Positions 1-13,600 of a stretch of DNA of 64,000 bases are shown here, in pieces. Location of the stretch: the NCBI GenBank assembly GCA_963971405.1, contig OZ020488.1, positions 22,153,089-22,217,088 of the forward strand. The letters are read 5' to 3'. The DNA is from Psococerastis gibbosa. Its lineage: Eukaryota > Arthropoda > Insecta > Psocodea > Psocidae. Position 1 is the stretch's first letter. Each line of letters begins with the position of its first letter. The notes beneath the pieces were generated by a model. It saw nothing but the letters and a program-made list of their open reading frames with translations, ran no database searches and was not told where the DNA came from. The position numbers and the translations under genes are program-made.

Positions 1-64
1 ACTACAATGCCCCGAATAGGACGGTCGTGTATATATTTCTACCACGCACATATATAATAATTAC

Positions 65-3000
65 CTCCTAAAGGCACTATGGTATCCCCATACTTATGAC
101 CCATAATGATCTCCTCCTGCGCGACAGGCACAACAGAACCATCGCCACCACCGGAATCTTTCGAAGTGTAATACATTTCTTTTCCTCTAGCTATTTCTTC
201 TAGGGCATTGCTATCGTTTCCCGCTGAAGTACCTGCACTACTGATATTGCTTGAGTCAGTAACACTTTCTAAATCTTGTACTTTACGTGTCTTGGTTGGC
301 GGTTGACGAGTCTTCACCTGTAAATTGTAAAACACCATAATTTAAGATATAATAATTGTACAGCTCATTTAGAGTACAAATGGGCTACTTTACAATAATA
401 AAAGTTACTTGGTAATTTAGTAATGTACGCGGAAATGCATTATATACGTATACGAGGCAGCCCTGATTTGGTGGACCAGACATTTTTCCCGAAAACGGTA
501 GGAGATACATACACAAAATCTGAGAAACACGTATGCTTCTAGTTTAAACAGCTGCTCTTGATGGCACTATCGGTATTGTACCTGAACCAGACATTACCCA
601 GAATAAAGCTAATATTTATTTTTAAATTACAACCCCCAATGTTTTAACTTCTCCCTGAAAGGGGAGATAATTTTAAATTTAAAACAAAAGGTTTATGCCA
701 AGAGTAATGAGGAAAGCAAGTTTAGACAAATTATTACTCACAAAAATTCCGATCTTATACTGTTATAAGCTAACTAGCCCTTTTGAACATTTCGAGTCTT
801 TTTGGGTATATGACAATCTGACTGGTCAGGGAAATTATGATTTAACAAACGTAAACTTATTTTCATTCTTGTTATTAACTATAAATCCAGAGTATTCAAT
901 TTACTATATACATATGTATATGTATATGTACCCCTACCTTAACCAGGGCCGTAACGCTGATCTCAATATCTCCAATGTCGAGGATAGCGTTCCAAGGAGT
1001 ACGGCGCACAGGAGCGACGGGCTGAATTGAAAGCTGACGAAGTGCCGAATCGAAGGTGGAAACTTGCAAAGAGGTTTCAAGCTAAAACAAATTTAATTGA
1101 AAGGATCTTTACACTAAAAAATTATCATAAGATAGATTTAGAATTCCAAATCCATCCCATCAACAATCAAATCCCAATGAAAATCAATCGATATTGGACA
1201 TAATAAATGAATAAAATTATTTAGCAATGCTGAGGTAGAACAGCCATCAAACTATTGAACATAGGTTTTAATTTCTTTAGAGAAAAAAAATAAGTTCGAG
1301 AGAAGGAATGTGATACGGCAGTTTTTCGGCAAATACCAGGGGGTACTTTGGGATCAAGCTGTAATAGATAGATAATAACAAAAACTAACACAATTTGCAT
1401 TGTAAATAGGTTTTTTCTTGATGTGACATTAGCCTCAGCGAACGAAGCGGAATGGCCGACTCGAAAACAATTCCCTCTCGTGCTCGAGCTGAATATCATT
1501 TTTATCATAATAACACTAATTGCAGGTACCTAGCTACCTAGCTATATATGACTTATTCAATTCCACTAAATAAAGTTTCTAAGCCAAACATTTTACTCAC
1601 AAAATCCCACATTTCCTGGATAAGTGTTGCACTGGCTTTTTCGTCTTCGCTTCTTCCCTTTGACTTCTTAGTGGAGGGTTCCCCACAGCGATCAAGAATA
1701 ATATCTGAGAAGTGATCAGGTCCTCTAGAAAGGATACAGCAAATTTCAGAGTTGTGCAGTCAATTTCTGATCAAAGTATGACAACACTAGTTACACAGTA
1801 AGTGAGGAAAGGGCTGTCATCTTATGTCTCTGATGTTGATAAAAGTTTCTAATACGCAACTTCCTAATGAAAACTGTTTTCTATGTGGTTGACGAGGCAT
1901 TAGATGGCCTTCAATATCACAAGGGGGGAGGGGGTATAGTAAGATATCACGTGTATTTATTTTTTCGTCAAATGCATGATCGGATGATTACACACAAGAT
2001 TACACCACAGAATACTATAATACTATAATATATAATATGGATTACACCTTCCTTCAATATTGTTTTTATGCCAGTCAAAAACAACCTGCAACCTTTCTGT
2101 CTAGACATTTTTCATCATGGTCCTTAATTTTCTACAATAAAATAAAATTAGATTATACTTTATACCAGTATTTAAAAATAATATTATAAAAATTTTAAGA
2201 GTCTTTGTAGGTACTAAAAAATACACGTGATTTTTTTCTAGGGTGGGGGGGGGGGGAACGCTTAAAATCCTCACCACGTATCACAAGGGGGAGGGGGGTT
2301 AAAAAATGTTTTCAAAAAACATCACGTGATTAATGGACGGCCCCTAAGATAGAGGATATGGAAGCATGGAGTATTGGCACCAAAATCCGATACTTAATAC
2401 TTTTTATTACTTTTACTAAGCAAGTTCTTAAAAATTTGCTCTATTAATGTTGCAGAAGACTACTTCATACATCATATTATAGGGTATTTTTATTTGTTTG
2501 TGTTATAGTTTTTCCGTGAACTTTATTGGGGAAATTTTAGTCCCCAGTAACTTTCATGGAAGAACTAGATCCTACTGTACCTAAAATTTAATATACTTTA
2601 AAATATGACGTACAAAACAGACTTTTACGACTAGGATCGTAATAAGTAATTGTAATAAAGAATAATATGCAATAAAAACGTAAGATTTTGTGGTGCCAAT
2701 TTACTACGTTCCACATCGGTACATCGCCTTAATTTAATTTAACTACGGTATAGGTACACATAGGTATACACATTATTTGACGACTATTCACTGTATACTG
2801 GAAAAAATATAGATTTATGGTGTAAAATGGCTTCAATAATTCCCGGGGTAAGTTATTCTTTGAGGGTCATGATAGGCCTACAGATGTAACAATTTACCAA
2901 TTTAGCTAACCCGATTTTGAACTAAAGTAAACAAACTCACGCGGCCTTGATTTTTTTTTTTTACAAATTATAAGTAAAAAATAGTAATATAAAGAGAGGC

Positions 3001-6000
3001 CAGCAACTATAAAACTATTAGCATGAACTAATGCACTAATTGCATGAACTAACAAAACTCGTGCACAAGTATATTCGTAGACTGTATATTTTTTAGGGTA
3101 GAAATTTCTTCACACCTACCATTTTATAGGCAACTTACATTACGATAACACTAATTTCCAATTCTTTAAGCGGTTTTAACACATCATTAAACTTCTGTTT
3201 CGAGACCGAGCTTGAAAATTCTGAAATAAGTACGACTCTCTTGACTTCATCTTCAGACAAACTAAAAAAAAATACCATGTTTAATTAGAAATATATTATT
3301 GTAATTCAAGTTATTTATTTCCTTTATCTCATCCTTAAAGTTGAACGTTAATCTTACTGAACATTTTCGGCTGCATACATCTTTGCTTTACCTAGACAAT
3401 GTTCATATAAGTAGTGCATGCAGATGCAGAAATAGGAAACAGCTCGTGAATAAGAAACTCATTCAACGAAATCACAAATTTAAGACACAATTTTAATGGG
3501 AATAATTAAACTCTCCATACATATTACAATACTACTAAAGTAACAAAGTGTTTAATGATATTCTCATAACTATCATTGATTAATCATAATTGTATACCTA
3601 CCTAAGCATTTCTATTGCAATTGTTAATCCGTCTATCCAGTTAGTAGCATTCTCAGCAGGTTTGACGTCGTTCATCACATAACTAAGAATATCCCAGGTA
3701 ACGGGCTGAAGTTCAAATGGACATGACAAATATTTGAAGCCACTAATGATATTTCGCCCAGCTGAGTCTTCTGCGCCTAACAATAAAAGACCAACGCGGT
3801 CTTGGCTTTCCGAAAATATCTGCAAAGGGAATATATTTTAATAGTATGTTTCTGTCATTACAATCGGAAGATTATAGATAGACTATTGATCTTATACTAA
3901 CGATCCTGCCTCCCCTTTCACACCTGGCGCACGTTGAAACGGTTCGGAATATGTTCTTCGACACAAAAAATCAACAAATTGCATACATTCGAAGAATAAA
4001 AACGACTAAGAACAGGCGATCCTTCAAATATGAAAAAAATGTCTACAACTTTCTTTCACTCATGCACCCAAGAGCGTAAACTTACCTTCCTCTGCAATAT
4101 TAGAGACAAACAATCTTTAGCTTTCAGAAAGAAAGGTACAGCACTATTTTCTTTTGATAAAGACTGTCCAATGTCAAAAACAACAATAATTGACTCCTAA
4201 AAGAAACAAAACAATACAATTTTTAAGTAACAGTAACATAAAATACATAAAGATCAGCGCTTTATCGGGCGTAGTCGGTGTCTCGTAGGCATACTCTTCT
4301 GTCTCCATCATCTACATGAAGCATGAATTTTACATACCAGGACACAGGGACGGATCCTTGGGGATACTAGATAGAATGGACTTTTGAAGGAAATTAAGAA
4401 AATTTATTACTCAAGTAAGGGAAACGCGATATTTTTCAGGCCACCGCTCCCCCCCCCCCCCCCGAAAACTTTTTCTGAAACCGTCCCTGCCAGGACACAA
4501 GGTAGGAGCAGCACAGATAGTTATCAACAAGCGCGGATCTACTGGGGTCCTCAATTGGGGTCCTCAAAATGCGTAAAACCCCACTATTTCAGTCCTATTT
4601 TTCACAACCCCCGGGCCCCCCTTGTGCTGTATTAATTGCCTATAATACAGACCCCGTAAAACCCCAATATTTCAGCCCAATTAAAAAAAAAAAAAAATCG
4701 TTAATCTTAGCCCCCTCCTTGGTCTCACTCTAGATCCGCGCCTGGTTATCAATATAAGCTAGGCGAGCATATACTACTGTTCGCCCAGAGAAGTTTGCAA
4801 ATGCACATGAAAATATCCCGTATTGCTTTACCAAGTCCCGCCTCTCCATGTAAATTCCCTATGCTGCATTTTCAAATCAGATAGAACTACTTTGCATGTG
4901 TTTGTATACACAAAACTTATGGGGGTTCCATTCCAAATTTAATGCATTAAGGTCACAAGTGGACATTGCTTATTTATTTAGCTAAAATTGTCGATCCGTT
5001 GCACTTTTTACGAATTCACGACTCCAATGTCAAAATTAAAATTAAAATTTTCTGAATGTTAGTTAATTGTCTTCAACTACTGTAGCAGCGTTAGTGGAAC
5101 GGTTTTAGGATCATCATAGAACAAAATCAAAGCAATATTTATTGTATTAAATATTATTAGTGCGTTTCTTGAATTTGTGAAATTTATAAAATTTTCAACT
5201 TACCATACTGTGTTATAAAATTATAACTTTCAACTTCCTTAAATAGTTCGCATCGGTTTAATTAAGATCATCATTCATGTCTCCTAGTGAATTTGCTTGC
5301 CTTACCAAACGGTTCATGCGGAAATGTTGCTTCAGTTGCTTCCTCTTACTAGGCCTGCTTCCTTTGGTAAGACTTAACACTCTTTTCTGTGGTCTGAAGA
5401 ATGCCCTTAACTTCGATATTAACTGTCTACTTTCAAATTGATCCATTTTATAATACAGTATAGCAAGAAGAAAATTTTATAAATTTCTCAAATTCAAGAA
5501 ACGCACTAATAATATTTATAGCAATAAATATTGCTTTGATTTTATTCTATGATGACCCTAAGACCGTTCCACTAACGGTGCTACGGTAGTTGAAGACAAT
5601 TAACTAACATTCAGAAAATTTTAATTTTAATTTTGACATTGGAGTCGTGAATTCGTAAAAAGTGCAACAGATCGACAATTTTAACTAAAAAAATAATCAA
5701 TGTCCACTTGTGACCTTAATGCATTAAATTTGGAATGGAACCCCAATAAGTTTTGTGTATACAAACACATGCAAAGTAGTTCTAGCTGATTTGAAAATGC
5801 AGCATAGGGAATTTACATGGAGAGGCGGGACTTGGTAAAGCATTACGGGATATTTTCTTGTGCATTTGCAAACTTTTCTGGGCGAACAGTATATGTACAA
5901 CAGTGTCGTCATTTAAAAAGAAGATAGGCGAAGAAAGTCGAGTGTACAACTTCAGCTGTAGTACAGCGGGAGCAGACATTTATTCGAGGCGTTAGGACCA

Positions 6001-6181
6001 AGAGGTTGTTCAAATAGCTACCAAGCAACAACCAACAACACAACAACAACATTGAATCAATATTTAAATTATTCCGTTTATACGCCGACCATAGTTATAT
6101 TTGAATATGTAATAAAGATTTACTTTACGTTACAATGAAAAAATTACTTACATTTCCCGTCTTGTTCTTTTTGGGCGGCAT
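65..6181 (-). CDS. Xrcc5: Ku80 / XRCC5 homologue, N-terminal ~334 residues (partial, C-terminus beyond left edge)
   Basis: Seven phase-consistent coding exons, listed in transcript order: 6181-6152, 4196-4086, 3819-3602, 3261-3139, 1724-1601, 1081-938, 317-65. All have AG acceptors and GT donors. The 10-residue first exon reads MPPKKNKTGN. Exon 2 carries the start of a von Willebrand A-type fold (FDIGQS), exon 3 continues it (SESQDRVGLLLLG), and exon 7 ends in a segment (EEIIMGHKYGDTIVPLG) matching the Ku80 beta-barrel region. Family knowledge: Ku80 pairs with Ku70 in the nucleus, encircles broken DNA ends and recruits the end-joining machinery. The last visible exon ends in phase 1, so the rest of the barrel and the C-terminal arm lie off the window. 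Intron 1 (4197-6151) is swollen by an inverted-repeat transposon at 4777-5889. The match is from remembered family motifs, but order and phases make it firm. Confidence 0.93.
4777..5889. mobile_element. Tc1/mariner-like element with ~440-bp inverted repeats (copy A1)
   Basis: The ends CTGTTCGCCC and GGGCGAACAG are flanked by a TA duplication on both sides. Arms of about 440 bases (4777-5218 and 5455-5889) are inverted copies of each other. Between them a minus-strand frame (5258-5446, opening [16 protein letters not shown]) is a fragment of the ORF present in copy A2 at 45144. The element is 1113 bp, sits in Ku80 intron 1 and lacks a full transposase, so it is non-autonomous. Confidence 0.85.
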
Positions 6182-9142
6182 TTTATTTTAAACTGTAATT
6201 TAGTACAATTTTGACATTAAATGTCAAATTTTGACGGATACTTCTTATTAATTATTATCAGTTTATAGGCCTACTTTATAAGTTTATAAACAAAACAAAA
6301 GTCAAGATCAACCTTGACAATAAAAAATCATGAGTAGTCACTAGTCTGTGCCTGGCTTGTTTTTAATGTTACGTGGAACCAGAAAGTGAGTAAAATGCCG
6401 CCATATTTTAAAATAATTTATTATAAATTTAATTAATAAACCCTCCATGGTAAGGCACAAGAGCCAATTATGAAGAAAAATATTAAGTAAATTGTAAAAT
6501 GAGGAGGTAAAAAGCAAAAGAGCAAATGTCCATGAAATCAGATTTTTCAGTACGGATGAAAAACGTTCTTTTCTTGCCCTGCAAGCGATACTGTCCTCCA
6601 GTTGCTATGCTACCAGGGCATTGGTTATGCCATAGAAAGCTAATTCCAACTGGTCCATAAGATCATACTTCAAGGATATCACTGAAATATTAATTTTACA
6701 TATGGACATGTGCTACGGTACTTTGCTGTTGACGTCAACTTTGCACTGCCATAACATGGGATATGGGTCACTATGCGTGATTTTTATTATCGCTGCGTAT
6801 GTAGTTCATCGTTAACTATTATCAACACCAATTATCTGAAAAAAAAATTTTGTGAACATGTGCACTTTTGCTTGTTACCTCCACAAATGTGTACACGGGG
6901 ATTGCAGTTTCGGCACTACTCACCCCACGGTAGCCCCCGGGCCCCCTTGTAATACTCTTCATAGGCATGTAAAATATGAGCATAACTGCTCATATTTTAT
7001 TTTGCGTAAATTCCACTATTTCGGGCCTATTCTTTTTCAAAATTATTTCCCCGGGGGAGACCCCCGGGCCCCTTTCTTGCAGTAGGTCTACTATTCTTCG
7101 GCTGTAAAACCTAAACATTATTAGAATAGGTTACAAGGTTACATCAATTGTGTAAAACTCCACAATTTCAGGCCTATTTTTTTCAAAAACCTTCCCCGGG
7201 GGAGACCCCTGACCTCCTCTGGTGGGGAAATTAAGATCGTGCCCCTAATTAGAAAATGCGTACGTCCATGAGGACAGCTTTCCTATTTTCTACTATTTTA
7301 TGAAAATACGGGGGGGGGGGGGGGGGGGTGCCAAATGAAACACCACCCCATTCGAAAACCTATCGTAAACGGGCAAACTTTTGATGTATTGATGTTGAAT
7401 GACAACTGGACCCCCCCCCACCCCAAAAAATTCTGGCTACGCCACTGTAAACGTAACTAGTTGGTCTATATTGCTGCTTAAAATTGAAAGATGTTCACGC
7501 CTTTCACCGGGAACACCATGTATTCATGTGTTCCGGGTAGAACAGTTATTTTAATCGTACTACCCATTGTCTACAATGATTTTGAACTAGTGGAGTTCTT
7601 AGCTTACTCTCAAAAATTGCATGCAACTTAATATAAAAATTAAAGATAAACATTTAAGGCTCAATGGAGCCCCCCCCCCCCCCCCCCCATTTGCCCATTT
7701 TTGCGGAGTCAAATTTCTCATGAAATATCGATAGCGATAAACTAAAATATATATTCCTCTACGCTTTGCTGTTAATTATGGAGCCATCACTAACGCCGAT
7801 CGGCCACAATGATGGAACTTCATGGGTTAACAATAACGGTCCCTGGCAATGTCAGGTCGAATGAGTTCCTGATTGGTGTTAGTCGTGGCCACATACTACA
7901 TGTGTGTCAAAATGAAGAGGAACACTTCTTTAATGCGGGGGTCCATTCGTTCACAGAATACTATAATATATATGCATTCGTTCTTAAAGGACCCATTTTT
8001 GTGGTATGTGGACCAACAATTTATTTGCACGTTCTGACAGATTTGGAGCAATCTCTATCATACAGTATAGGCTACAGTCATTGAGGCTACTGATAATAGG
8101 ACAATCAATGGCAATGGTTAATATTTTCGGTAATTTATACTTTAGAAGAATTAAAGGGCACAGATAAGAAAAGGTGACTTAAAAATTTAATATCAATCAA
8201 TGTACAGTAAGACAACGACTATTAATAAGAGAGCTACACAAATAGTACGACGTAGCCTCATATCATCTAGACAATAGGTTTAAGTTAAGTTGGGCACATA
8301 AAATACAAGGGCGTGTTAGTTTCACCAAATGTTTTAAAAAATCCGCTCTTTTTACAGTGGACCAGGTTCTATGGAAAAGGCATTTTTCTCGGAAATGGTA
8401 TAGAACATGAACAAATATAAAATTGATTTCAGAACTATCACAAAAATCGAGGTGGAAATTTATATTTTACAAGCACTTCCGAGAAAAATGCCAGAACCAC
8501 CGAAAGTGTATCACCCTATATACTGTATAACGTACATTAAATTGTTTTTGGTCTAACACCGCATGCTAAAAAGCGACACAAATTAAAAGTTCGACTAACA
8601 GAAAGTACCTAATGAACGCCGTAGAAAGATAGGCAAAGAAGTAGTATGAAAACAATATCCGACGTATAGCTCAGTTAGGCACGTAAATCCAGCTTTTCCT
8701 TGATTTGGCAAATTAAAAAACACGAGAAATAAAATGGTTCTCATTTCAATCGCATAAATTCCTTATTGTATTTAAAAAATGTATATGTATATTAGGCCCA
8801 CATAACGAGGCATTATAGCCTTCGCGTTTACATTTTAATAATTACAAGATATACGAAGAATAATAAAACACCATAGTTATAGTTAGAACAGCTAATATCA
8901 ATAATAAATATCAAGAAGTTCGGTCCAAAACGTAGAGGGTATCTCACATTAGAATAAATGTATTTTCCAGATACAGTGATTTAATAATACTATCACAGAA
9001 CATTGGTTTTGTTCGCCACATCTACAACAATAACCTATAAATTAAATTATAATACACAGATAAAGGCACATTCGTTACAATCGTTAAATCGTAATTGACA
9101 GTAGTTTATTTATAAGATAAGACATTAATTATAATATTTTAG
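6182..9142. other. Intergenic stretch without a recognisable gene
   Basis: It lies upstream of the Ku80 ATG and presumably contains its promoter. It also holds copies of the C-rich repeat (6925-7440) with poly-G at about 7311-7328 and poly-C at about 7671-7688. The motif tggctacgccactg near 7432, a common transposon end in insects, closes that block. The open frame at 7809-8084 has no family features. Nothing else could be named. Confidence 0.6.
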
Positions 9143-9785
9143 CAATTCGAGAGTTGGAAATCGGTTCCAATACTTATGTGAATTTAATAACAGTGGGATT
9201 GTTTAAAAACGCAGACAGCGTTATAGTGCGCAATTTCCCAGTAGAGTACATTGGTCTCCAAGTAATAGCGCCAAAAATACAAGTTCCGCAAACTAATAGT
9301 GCATTAAAGAAATTATATACCACATCCTCCTTAGTTGTAAATTGAAGTAAAAAATATATTGAGCTTTTCAATGATAGTACTTACTGAATAATTTACACAA
9401 CCTGTTTGTCAATTATAATGAAATACTACTAAGCATCTGCACAACCTAGCTTGGAATGATAGTTTATTGTAAGTAGCACTGGGACGAGGAGAAATTTGAA
9501 GTTCTGGTAGAAATAACTCAGCAGGTGTTGGGCGTTGAGATCATATTCGTCAAATCCCCGACTCAGCTATTCCTTCGTCATCTGGAATTTGCAACAAAGC
9601 GAAACTTAATAGACAAAAAATTTTTGTTTGAACATTTTGATATACTGTACGCACGGTACCCTCTTTCTTACACAGATTGGCCACAATTATTGAATTTTAT
9701 TCGCACAAAAAATGATGGATGTAGCAGTCCCAAGGAAGGAGTCCAAGAATTGTGGCCAATTGATGTTAGGCGGGGTTTCCATTGA
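9143..9785 (+). CDS. Possible two-exon coding remnant, unidentified
   Basis: Two neighbouring plus-strand frames look protein-like. The first (9143-9336) follows a TTTTAG acceptor and contains LEIGSNTYVNLITVGLFKN. It could leave at GTT|GTAAAT. The second (from 9525, after CAGCAG) contains VEIIFVKSPTQLFLRHLEF and runs to a stop at 9783-9785. Both join in phase 0. Spacing of hydrophobic and aromatic residues recalls a Tudor-type barrel, but that is only an impression. The last codons run into the fold-back element at 9769, so a real gene would be truncated there. No start exon was found in the 3 kb upstream. Confidence 0.25.
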
Positions 9786-9895
9786 CCTTGTTTGCGAAAG
9801 CTACCGTGATAGCAGACATTTTTAGACTGTCTTTAATGTCTGCTACCAACAATAGCACGGTAGCTTTCGCAAACAAGGTCAATGGAAACCCCGCC
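9769..9895. mobile_element. Fold-back element H1 (TTA target site)
   Basis: A 127-base hairpin, GGCGGGGTTTCC...GGAAACCCCGCC, flanked by TTA at 9766-9768 and 9896-9898. The arms are nearly identical over 50 bases. The central box is a variant of (GTGG)TAGCAGACAT. Confidence 0.85.
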
Positions 9896-9947
9896 TTAGT
9901 GAAGGCCACATGTCATATGTCAAAATATTGAGTATCATTTCTGCTAA

Positions 9948-10086
9948 GGCGCAAATTACACCGACCTCGCATTTGATAGTGATCCAGATATTGACGTGGT
10001 AGCAGACATTAAAGACAGTCTTTAATGTCTGCTACCACGTCAATATCTGGATCACTATCAAATGCGTGGTTGGTGTAATTTGCGCC
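9948..10086. mobile_element. Fold-back element H2 (TAA target site)
   Basis: A 139-base hairpin, GGCGCAAATTACACC at the left and its complement at the right, with TAA at both flanks (9945-9947, 10087-10089). The arms are nearly perfect up to the central GTGGTAGCAGACAT box. It lies only 50 bases from H1. Confidence 0.87.
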
Positions 10087-10686
10087 TAATTTAATCGATA
10101 TTTTTGACAGCTCTACTATCGATATTTCCTGTGAAAAACGACTTGGTACAAAACACGTAGGGGTACTCCGAATTCCTATTAAATCAGCTGTAAAGCAACA
10201 GTGTAGGCAACATTACATAGCTAAGTCCATCCAGTTTGAACATGGTGTTGATAGAACAAAGTTTTCCTAATTTTGTAAGCAGGTGGCCAATATTAAAGTG
10301 CGCAACAACAACGTGACATTCGTGAGGGTTATGTGAACTATTTTTTTTGGTCATCTGTGTGGACACTCGGGATTGGCAGAAAAACTTAATTGGCGTTCAA
10401 CTTGGCAACACTTAATAGTCGATGATAACGCGAGCGCACTTACTATTGGTCAATGGGAATAGTCCAAGAACATACTATACGGTATATTCATAAGAACGTA
10501 TAATTGCATAGCTTTGTAAATCGAAGCAAATGCTGACAAGTCCAACTTACTATTACTTATTACTATTATTATTTACATCCTTAAAGCCGTAAGTATTCAA
10601 GGGCTTCATCTCATCATTCCGGCCGTACGTTTACAATTATTTAGTAGTACTTCATAAATTGGTAGCACAATGGCATGGTAAGTGAT

Positions 10687-13600
10687 TTATTGGCTTTGTT
10701 TTGAGTGATCATTACCTTGGTACCCACTATTGTCGTGAATTTGTCGAAGAGGCACAACGTTCTCATTGCCTTCTAGCACAGCCAGAAGACACTGATAAAT
10801 ACATATGTACTGTTGCTCCGTCTGCACCATCCAGACTCGCTCCTTTCGCATTTGCCAAACGATTCCGAAGATGTCAACGGTGTCTTGGCATTTGATTTGC
10901 TGAAGAATGCGATCGAGAGCAATAAAGGTACCGGACCGACCGACACCTGCACTGCAGTGAACGGCTACGGGGCGCTGGTCGGGACCAACACGTTCGCGGA
11001 ACGCTCTAACGAACCGCACCAACGTCTGCGGAGGGCTAGGGACTCCAAAATCGGGCCATGTGTTGAAATGGAAATGCCTGATTACTCTTGATTGTTCACC
11101 CTGCAATGTACAAAACCAATATTACCTTCAAATTATGAACATTCTCCATTATTCCCTTATCTTTAAACACTAATATCAAGAATATAAATGTGTATTAAAC
11201 ATAACATAAACTGAAGGGGTCTCGAAGGGCTTACGAAATAATTTTTCTTAAGCAATGCAATAACAGACACCCTGTCTTCCATTTTGCCCCAGTTCATGGC
11301 TACATTTCATCTAAAATGTGACATGTTTGATATCAAATGAAAGCTCACGGACTGATCTAAATGATGATCGCATTTGTTAATATTTAAATAAAACTTTTCG
11401 AACATTTTACAGTGTTTGACAATACATAATGACATAATAGGTCGATGTAATTGTTGCTAATGATGATTAGATTACTAGCCCTAACATCCACATTCAAACA
11501 AAGTAGGCAATCCCGTGATAAAACAATAAAGGATCAAAAGAATCGTACGTATACAGAATAAGTACATATCGCTCATGCACGAGAAAAGTGACACATTTCA
11601 AAAAATTGCAAAATTGAAAATGTCGAGGAAAATATAGCGAATTTTATTAATGTAGTGTCACATATCTAGTTTAATTTGTTTCCATAAGATTGCGTTTTGT
11701 CACCGATCCAATGTCAAGTTTGACTACTTCGGGTTTGGCAATACTGACATAATTCGGAATGTGCTCCAGGCGTTGACGTGGTAATTACACTTCTCTTTCA
11801 AGTACACTGTCACATCTCAAAAGTATTAAGTGCCTCGATAGTACTACAAGTAAAAACTAAAAAATGGTCAGAACTAAAATTTGAATTATCTCAAAAGTCA
11901 ATATTTAGAAATGTGTCACTTTTCTCGTGCATGAGCGATATATAGTAAAATCGCCTTACCCGATATACAATAAATTCTGCAATACTCCAGTCCAAGTAAT
12001 GGCTCTGATTGAGTAAAGTGACAGAAATGTCGCCATAGTAGACAGGCATAGTGTCGTAGGGCCAGTAATGGTCGCACTTCTCACGGCCCTTCTCTATGGT
12101 CCTAGTCAGCATCACAATGGCACGGCTGTTGCTCTCCCACACCATCCGCCAGAAATCATCGCGGGTCGAGTGGAGAGGGCCTTGCGTCACAATGAACTCC
12201 CTGGGTGAATTGTGACCCTGCAACAGTATCGTGCTTACAACACGCAACCTATGACATTCCTTTTGTTTCATTACTGTTGAATAAGCCCGATTTAACGTAG
12301 CTACTTGCTTATAAGTTTTATTAATAATGGCTGTTTTCGTGTGTACATTTATATGAAGAAAAATTACGGAAAGGCAGTTTTGGAATGTTTCGTCTTGGAG
12401 GCCGCTTCTTTAAGGCTCAAATTTTCTTCAAAAGAATACGGAAAACTTACAGGCACATAGTTAGCGTTGATATAATCACTGCCCTCCTCATCGTCGACAG
12501 GTTGTAGTTTGAATCGACTGTGGTCATATGGCAAAATATTTGTAAATCGATTCTTGGGCCTATTGACAGGAAGATCTGCTGCAGTGCACGGCTGTTCCCT
12601 TCCCACATGCTTCAGTTCTTCGAACTCTTCGGAGAACCGGAAGTCAGAGTCAGCGGACATCACCTTATAGTGTTCAGCAAAATCGTCGAGTCGAACTGGC
12701 CGACTGGAATATATCCAAATATGACAAAACGTTAGAAAATACACATATGCAGTAACAAACACAAAAAGCTGGGCAAGATTCCAGTTTTAATAGTATTTTT
12801 CAATATACTAAACAATGCCTATTGGAAAATATCATACTGTCATTTAGGGGGTATTCCATATACGTACAACGTCAATGAAAATTATGAAATTGATGGTGGC
12901 AGCAGACATTTTTACATACTAAAAATTCTGCTGCCACCATCAATTTCATAATTTTCATTGACGTTGTACGTATGTGGAATGGGGGCCTTACGAACCTTGT
13001 TTGAATAACTGAGTCAGGGAGAGACATATTGTCAGAAGATCTTGCTTCCGTTGTTCTCCTTTTCGATCCTCTCCGTCGGTTAAACATCCAAAACAAAAGT
13101 CCCCCAATAACCACTCCTAAGAGGGGTATAGAGATACCGAGTGCTACTGGAGTAGGATCAACGTCTAAAAAAGAACGAATAAATTAGTGTGTGCTTGTTA
13201 CCAAACAATAGAAGTGTACTTCACAAATCGAATGAAGTGTGGGCGTCAAGCCACAATTAAGAATTTTAAAATTAAACTTTCAGTTCGGCTTCCGCCATTA
13301 AGCTACCATAACAAAAATGCCCTCCCACTTTCTGCTCATACTACATGTCTGAAAGTGGAGCCTCATCAACGGCAAATGACGATAAATGTATGCATGTATG
13401 TACCTGTAGTAATGGGGAAAGAGTAGTAGGTATCCGTGAATTTATCATCCGCTGTGAAAGCTCTGACTTTAACACGGTATGTCGTTCCCGACTTGAGCGG
13501 CCCATTGCAGAATTTTTTAACACTTGGATCACAGTTCTCCACTCCTATCGTATAGTCTTCAACAGAGGAGTTTTTGAATGGATAATATTTATCGCAAGCC

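Noticed and set aside
695-1030. 111-codon plus-strand frame
   Set aside because: Antisense shadow of Ku80 exon 938-1081.
4384-4635. Frame with a run of prolines
   Set aside because: The proline run is translated poly-C within a dispersed C-rich repeat.
9769-10086. Repeated short motifs with spacers, resembling a CRISPR array
   Set aside because: The repeats are inverted arms of two separate hairpins, not direct repeats with unique spacers, and the genome is eukaryotic.
10813-11091. 92-codon plus-strand frame
   Set aside because: Antisense shadow of the phosphatase catalytic exon.
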